A stretch of 64,000 bases of DNA from Sutcliffiella horikoshii (GTDB lineage Bacteria > Bacillota > Bacilli > Bacillales > Bacillaceae_I): positions 124,001-188,000 of the forward strand of contig NZ_RXZI01000007.1 in NCBI RefSeq assembly GCF_021991925.1, read 5' to 3'. The position numbers and the translations under genes were made by a program. The notes under the pieces are model-generated. The model was given only the letters and a program-made list of their open reading frames with translations. It did no database searches and was not told the origin of the DNA. Positions 60,932 to 64,000 of the stretch are shown in pieces (within the stretch, counting starts at the first letter, position 1; each line of letters begins with the position of its first letter).

Positions 60932-61739
60932 CTTGAATAAGCAAGATTGGATTGGGAATAGTATGTTGTGCAGCGATATGATCCAGGCTTTTAAATTCAT
61001 ATCCCTGTTTCTGCAGGTCATCAATCACTTTTTCCATCGCTTCAGCATTGTCTTTGGAAACGGTGTGTAGCAGAAGGATGGCGCCTGGATGGATCTGGGC
61101 CATGATGTTGTCATAAGAATATCTCCAGCCTTTTTGCTGGTCCGTGTACCAGTCAACATATGCCAGGGACCAGAATACATGTTGATAGCCCATTTGATTG
61201 GCAAGTGCCAAGGTCCGATCACTGAAAGTCCCACGAGGGGGCCGCAGGTATGTCATATTATCAAGCCCAGTGATGTTTTTGTATTCCTCTTTGATCATAT
61301 CGAGCTCTTTTTTGAATCGGACGTCGTTCACTTGTGTCATATCTGGATGATGCCAGCTATGGTTACCGACAATATGGCCTTCGTTTACCATCCGCTTAAT
61401 GAGGTCAGGCTGATCTTTAAGATAGTAACCTGTTACAAAAAAGGCTGCGGGAACCTTTTTCTTTTTAAGTACATCTAAAACCTTTTCGGTGTATCCATTC
61501 TCGTAGCCATTATCAAAAGTAAGATATATTTCTTTTTTCGTGGTGTCACCAAGGTAGAATGCGTTGTGCTTTTTTAGAAGTGCCTCGTATTTTTCACCAG
61601 CATCCGGCGGTTCATGGTTCTGGCTCTTTTTAAACCCCCAATGCAGGGTGGTAGTGGAATAGTTGTCCGCTTGGATAAGCTGCGGAATCAGAAAAAGTGC
61701 CATAGCAGTAATGGTTAAGATGTTGAGTAGTTTTCTCAT
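60924..61739 (-). CDS. pdaA: PdaA, muramic-delta-lactam-forming deacetylase
   Basis: A signal peptide (residues 1-21) leads a polysaccharide deacetylase domain close to B. subtilis PdaA: HWGFKKSQNHEPPDAGEKYEALL, YLTFDNGYENGYTEKVLDVL (TFDNGYE in place of TFDDG, typical of PdaA), GHIVGNHSWHHPD (metal His pair), YLRPPRGTFSD and AILLLHTVSKDNAEAM. It deacetylates muramic acid in spore cortex peptidoglycan, a step for delta-lactam formation needed for germination. I start it at ATG 61739 with GGGAGG ten bases upstream; the longest frame adds 42 codons without a ribosome binding site. Confidence 0.93.
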   Translation of the reverse strand: MRKLLNILTITAMALFLIPQLIQADNYSTTTLHWGFKKSQNHEPPDAGEKYEALLKKHNAFYLGDTTKKEIYLTFDNGYENGYTEKVLDVLKKKKVPAAFFVTGYYLKDQPDLIKRMVNEGHIVGNHSWHHPDMTQVNDVRFKKELDMIKEEYKNITGLDNMTYLRPPRGTFSDRTLALANQMGYQHVFWSLAYVDWYTDQQKGWRYSYDNIMAQIHPGAILLLHTVSKDNAEAMEKVIDDLQKQGYEFKSLDHIAAQHTIPNPILLIQEN

Positions 61740-62115
61740 TTCATTATGTCCTCCCTTCCATGTTTTGTCGCTACTTCTATGTTTCGTTTTGGAGGGAGGA
61801 ATGATACGGTGTATTGTTTTCCAATTAGGGAAGAAGGAGCGAGTGGCGGGTTTGTGGCCAGCCACTCCTCTTTTAATACTTTAAAAGGAAAGAGACCTAA
61901 CCTTCTTTCGCAAGGTTAGGAAATACTGTCCGAGTGCAGGCAAATACAAGCGAAAGTCAGCCAAATACAGTCCGAAACATCCTCCATACATGCCAATCGA
62001 CATTTACCGGGAAATAACGACGCAACTCTTCCACCTCATCCACCACTTCCGTTTCCACAATCAAAAAAGCAGCCCGGCAACAAACTAACGTTGCCAAACT
62101 GCTTTATATTAAAAA
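61740..62115. repeat. Gene-free region with hairpins and a 21-bp tandem repeat
   Basis: No ORF is supported here. A hairpin CCTAACCTT / AAGGTTAGG (61896-61920) is followed directly by three 21-bp units that start AAATAC at 61921, 61942 and 61963, with TGTCCGAG or AGTCCGAA alternating with AAGCGAAA. The first hundred bases, upstream of pdaA, should hold its promoter. The end (62068-62106) is the fumarase terminator. Confidence 0.6.
62068..62106 (-). terminator. Terminator of the fumarase gene
   Basis: AAGCAG..GGCAA pairs with TTGCC..CTGCTT; TTTTTTGATTG follows on the minus strand, ten bases after the fumarase stop codon. Confidence 0.82.
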
Positions 62116-63657
62116 TTAGTTAAACACTCTATCCTTAAACTGCGCAAGCTTCTCTAAAGAAGACTTTTCCACATCCGCATGCAAGCTGTTGCCATGTGAA
62201 TCCATCGTTACAACCGCAGTAAAGCCTTCCACATTTAAGTGCCACATTGCTTCTGGGATACCGAACTCCATCAAATCTACTCCGTCGACACCCTTGATAC
62301 AGTCGGCATAATATTGCGCCGCTCCGCCGATTGCATTCAAGTAAACGCCGCCGTGCTCTTCCAATGCCTTCAATGTTTTAGCACCCATTCCACCTTTACC
62401 CATCACAGCGCGGATACCAAAGCGCTTCATGATATCTCCTTGATAAGGCTCCTCGCGGATACTTGTCGTCGGGCCGGCTGCTTTGACGTGCCAGTTTCCT
62501 TCGTCATCCTTAAGCATAACCGGTCCACAGTGATAGATAATTTGGCCATCTAAGTCAACCGGGGCATCATTGTCACTCAAGTGCTTGTGGATCGCGTCAC
62601 GACCAGTGTACATTCTGCCATTGATGCGTACTACGTCTCCCACTTTTAAAGAACGTATTTTTTCTTCCGTAATCGGCGCTTCCAAAACGATTTCACTAGC
62701 TTCAGAAGTAGCTGCCACTTCTTCTTGCTCTGTCAATTCTTTAGAGAAGTCGATCATTTCCCCTTCTTGATATAACCACTCGTTGATCTCACCAGTGGCG
62801 GGGCTGAGTTTCACTCCCAGTCGGCGATACGCCCAGCAATTGTACGCAACAGAAACGAAGAAGCTCGCCGGAATGCGGTGTGCAACCCCAACCTTACAGC
62901 CAAGCAGTGTCGTTTCACCGCCGAAGCCCATTGTTCCGATACCAAGTTTATTGGCGTTATCCATTACATACTCTTCCAGCTCTTTTAATTCTGGTACTGA
63001 GTTCTCATCATCAAGGCTGCGGAATAGCTGTTCTTTTGCAAGTTCATAGCCGGAAGTGCGGTCGCCACCAATTCCAACCCCGATGACGCCAGCGCTACAG
63101 CCCTGACCTTGTGCCTGGTATACCGAATGCATCACACATTTACGGATTCCATCCAGGTCACGACCTGCACGGCCAAGTCCCTCAAGCTCACAAGGCAAAC
63201 TATACTGGATATTCTTGTTCTCACAGCCGCCGCCTTTTAAGATCAGGCGAGCATCGATATAATCCTTTTCCCATTGCTCAAATTTGATGACAGGAACACC
63301 TTCTCCAAGGTTGTCCCCGCTGTTCGCACCAGTCAAAGAGTCAACAGAGTTCGGACGCAGCTTACCGTCTTTTGTCGCTTGAACAATCGCTTCTTTAATT
63401 ACCTTTTTAATTTCTAGTTGGTTGACGCCAACAGGTGTTTTTATTTTAAATGTAGGCAGTCCTGTGTCCTGACAAATTGGAGACACATTTTCATCCGCCA
63501 TCGTAATATTATTCGTAATTGTCGCAAGTGACATCGCTGCACGTGTCCCGGCACTTTCACTAAGTTTAGCTTTTGCTATGGCCCGGCGCACATCCTTAGG
63601 AAGCTTTGTAGAGGTTTCCACAATCAAGTCATACATGCTCTCATATAATTTATTCAT
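62116..63657 (-). CDS. Class I fumarate hydratase (Fe-S)
   Basis: The 513 residues contain both halves of an iron-sulfur fumarase: the alpha part with SPICQDTGLPTFKI, GGGCENKNIQYSLPCELEGLGRAG, and QAQGQGCSAGVIGVGIGGDR (Cys ligands of the 4Fe-4S cluster), and the beta part with VRINGRMYTGRDAIHKHL, IIYHCGPVM and AVMGKGGMGAKTLKALEEHGGVYLNAIGGAA. It interconverts fumarate and malate. Many Bacillus species use the class II enzyme FumC instead, or carry both; no fumC is in the window. GAGAGGG lies before the ATG. Confidence 0.9.
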   Translation of the reverse strand: MNKLYESMYDLIVETSTKLPKDVRRAIAKAKLSESAGTRAAMSLATITNNITMADENVSPICQDTGLPTFKIKTPVGVNQLEIKKVIKEAIVQATKDGKLRPNSVDSLTGANSGDNLGEGVPVIKFEQWEKDYIDARLILKGGGCENKNIQYSLPCELEGLGRAGRDLDGIRKCVMHSVYQAQGQGCSAGVIGVGIGGDRTSGYELAKEQLFRSLDDENSVPELKELEEYVMDNANKLGIGTMGFGGETTLLGCKVGVAHRIPASFFVSVAYNCWAYRRLGVKLSPATGEINEWLYQEGEMIDFSKELTEQEEVAATSEASEIVLEAPITEEKIRSLKVGDVVRINGRMYTGRDAIHKHLSDNDAPVDLDGQIIYHCGPVMLKDDEGNWHVKAAGPTTSIREEPYQGDIMKRFGIRAVMGKGGMGAKTLKALEEHGGVYLNAIGGAAQYYADCIKGVDGVDLMEFGIPEAMWHLNVEGFTAVVTMDSHGNSLHADVEKSSLEKLAQFKDRVFN

Positions 63658-63840
63658 CTCTAAATCCCTCTCCTATCCCCTGTTGAAAAGTTATCTACGT
63701 TTCTTTTATACATTCTTCATTATACTTGTTCTAATTAGAAGGATAAAGGAATTTGTAACCGATTCCATTAAAAGGCTAATCCTATTTGGATTTTTGTGGT
63801 AAAGTGGCAATGGATACTTGAGAGATGGGAGAAACAAACA

Positions 63841-64000
63841 ATGACACAGTTATCACTATTGGCGGCAAAATTAGAAGATGCTGGGCAACTGACAGCTATT
63901 ATGAAAAGAACTTTTGATGAGGAAGCTCGCAGATGGCTAGGGGCGTTGGATACGCCTGTAGTGGACTATAACATTCAGCCGCCTGGATATGATTCCATTT
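63841..64000 (+). CDS. GNAT family N-acetyltransferase, N-terminal fragment
   Basis: From the ATG at 63841 the frame is open to the window edge and reads MTQLSLLAAKLEDAGQLTAI, then MKRTFDEEARRWLG and NIQPPGYDSI. This opening resembles GNAT N-acetyltransferases of Bacilli, with the first helix and an acidic loop; the acetyl-CoA site lies beyond the window. GGGAGAAACAAACA precedes the start. The gene is divergent from fumarase. Confidence 0.65.
   Translation, partial: MTQLSLLAAKLEDAGQLTAIMKRTFDEEARRWLGALDTPVVDYNIQPPGYDSI

Noticed and set aside
61740-61865. 42-residue N-terminal extension of PdaA
   Set aside because: It would put the signal peptide in the middle of the protein; GGGAGG before ATG 61739 marks the real start.

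Overview
The window looks like the chromosome of a spore-forming, low-to-mid-GC Bacillaceae bacterium. It carries the spore germination enzymes CwlJ and PdaA, a Des-type fatty acid desaturase, RlmCD and AlkA relatives, a ROK-family XylR with Bacillus-type operators, CcpA cre sites and strong GGAGG ribosome binding sites. No phage, plasmid, transposase, rRNA or tRNA gene was seen. Both window edges cut genes: a Nudix hydrolase on the left and a GNAT acetyltransferase on the right.

Layout. 1-11.9 kb is a mixed housekeeping and accessory stretch: an unknown membrane operon next to the Nudix gene, cwlJ, a YdcF-like protein, a secreted two-repeat surface protein followed by a sortase, an MFS exporter divergent from an XRE-TPR regulator with two palindromic operators between them, a LysE exporter, a lone zinc-ribbon protein, an EEP-family hydrolase, a DinB protein and two small membrane proteins. 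12-25 kb holds a secreted M28 aminopeptidase, an aminotransferase, a DUF4097/DUF1835 gene pair, a transglutaminase lipoprotein, a DJ-1 family protein, a cupin/HD-GYP fusion, des and a DMT exporter.

26-51 kb is one large xylose and xylan-oligosaccharide island. It holds a three-component sensing operon (membrane-anchored sugar-binding protein, LytS/YesM kinase, YesN regulator, extra XylF-like lipoprotein), the ABC importer xylFGH, a sodium:solute symporter, the MFS symporter xylT, galM, xylAB, yesL, a three-gene oligosaccharide ABC importer without its own ATPase, xylR and a GH43 beta-xylosidase. Three XylR-type operators overlap a TAGACA -35 box in each target promoter, and cre or cre-like sites add catabolite control. 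The logic is: oligosaccharides are imported and cut by the GH43 enzyme; xylose enters by ABC, MFS and possibly SSS routes; GalM, XylA and XylB then feed xylulose 5-phosphate to the pentose phosphate pathway.

51-58.3 kb is a tight five-gene operon (Hpt-REC-GGDEF-REC protein, membrane HEAT protein, processive family 2 glycosyltransferase, single-domain response regulator, large hybrid-input histidine kinase). It looks like a c-di-GMP-linked control unit for an extracellular polysaccharide and is the strongest candidate here for an undescribed protein system. 58.5-64 kb is housekeeping: rlmCD, alkA, pdaA, fumarase.

Outside genes, the most unusual structure is a family of exactly 52-bp, hairpin-forming tandem repeats, present as two arrays (near 5.8 kb and 12.2 kb) in opposite orientations with different stems but a shared core. 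A second repeat family, bounded by GTGTAGACAAAGTT and GTTTGTC..CAGTCTGA, occurs twice (35.7 and 39.6 kb). One copy carries a nested 125-bp GC-rich element.
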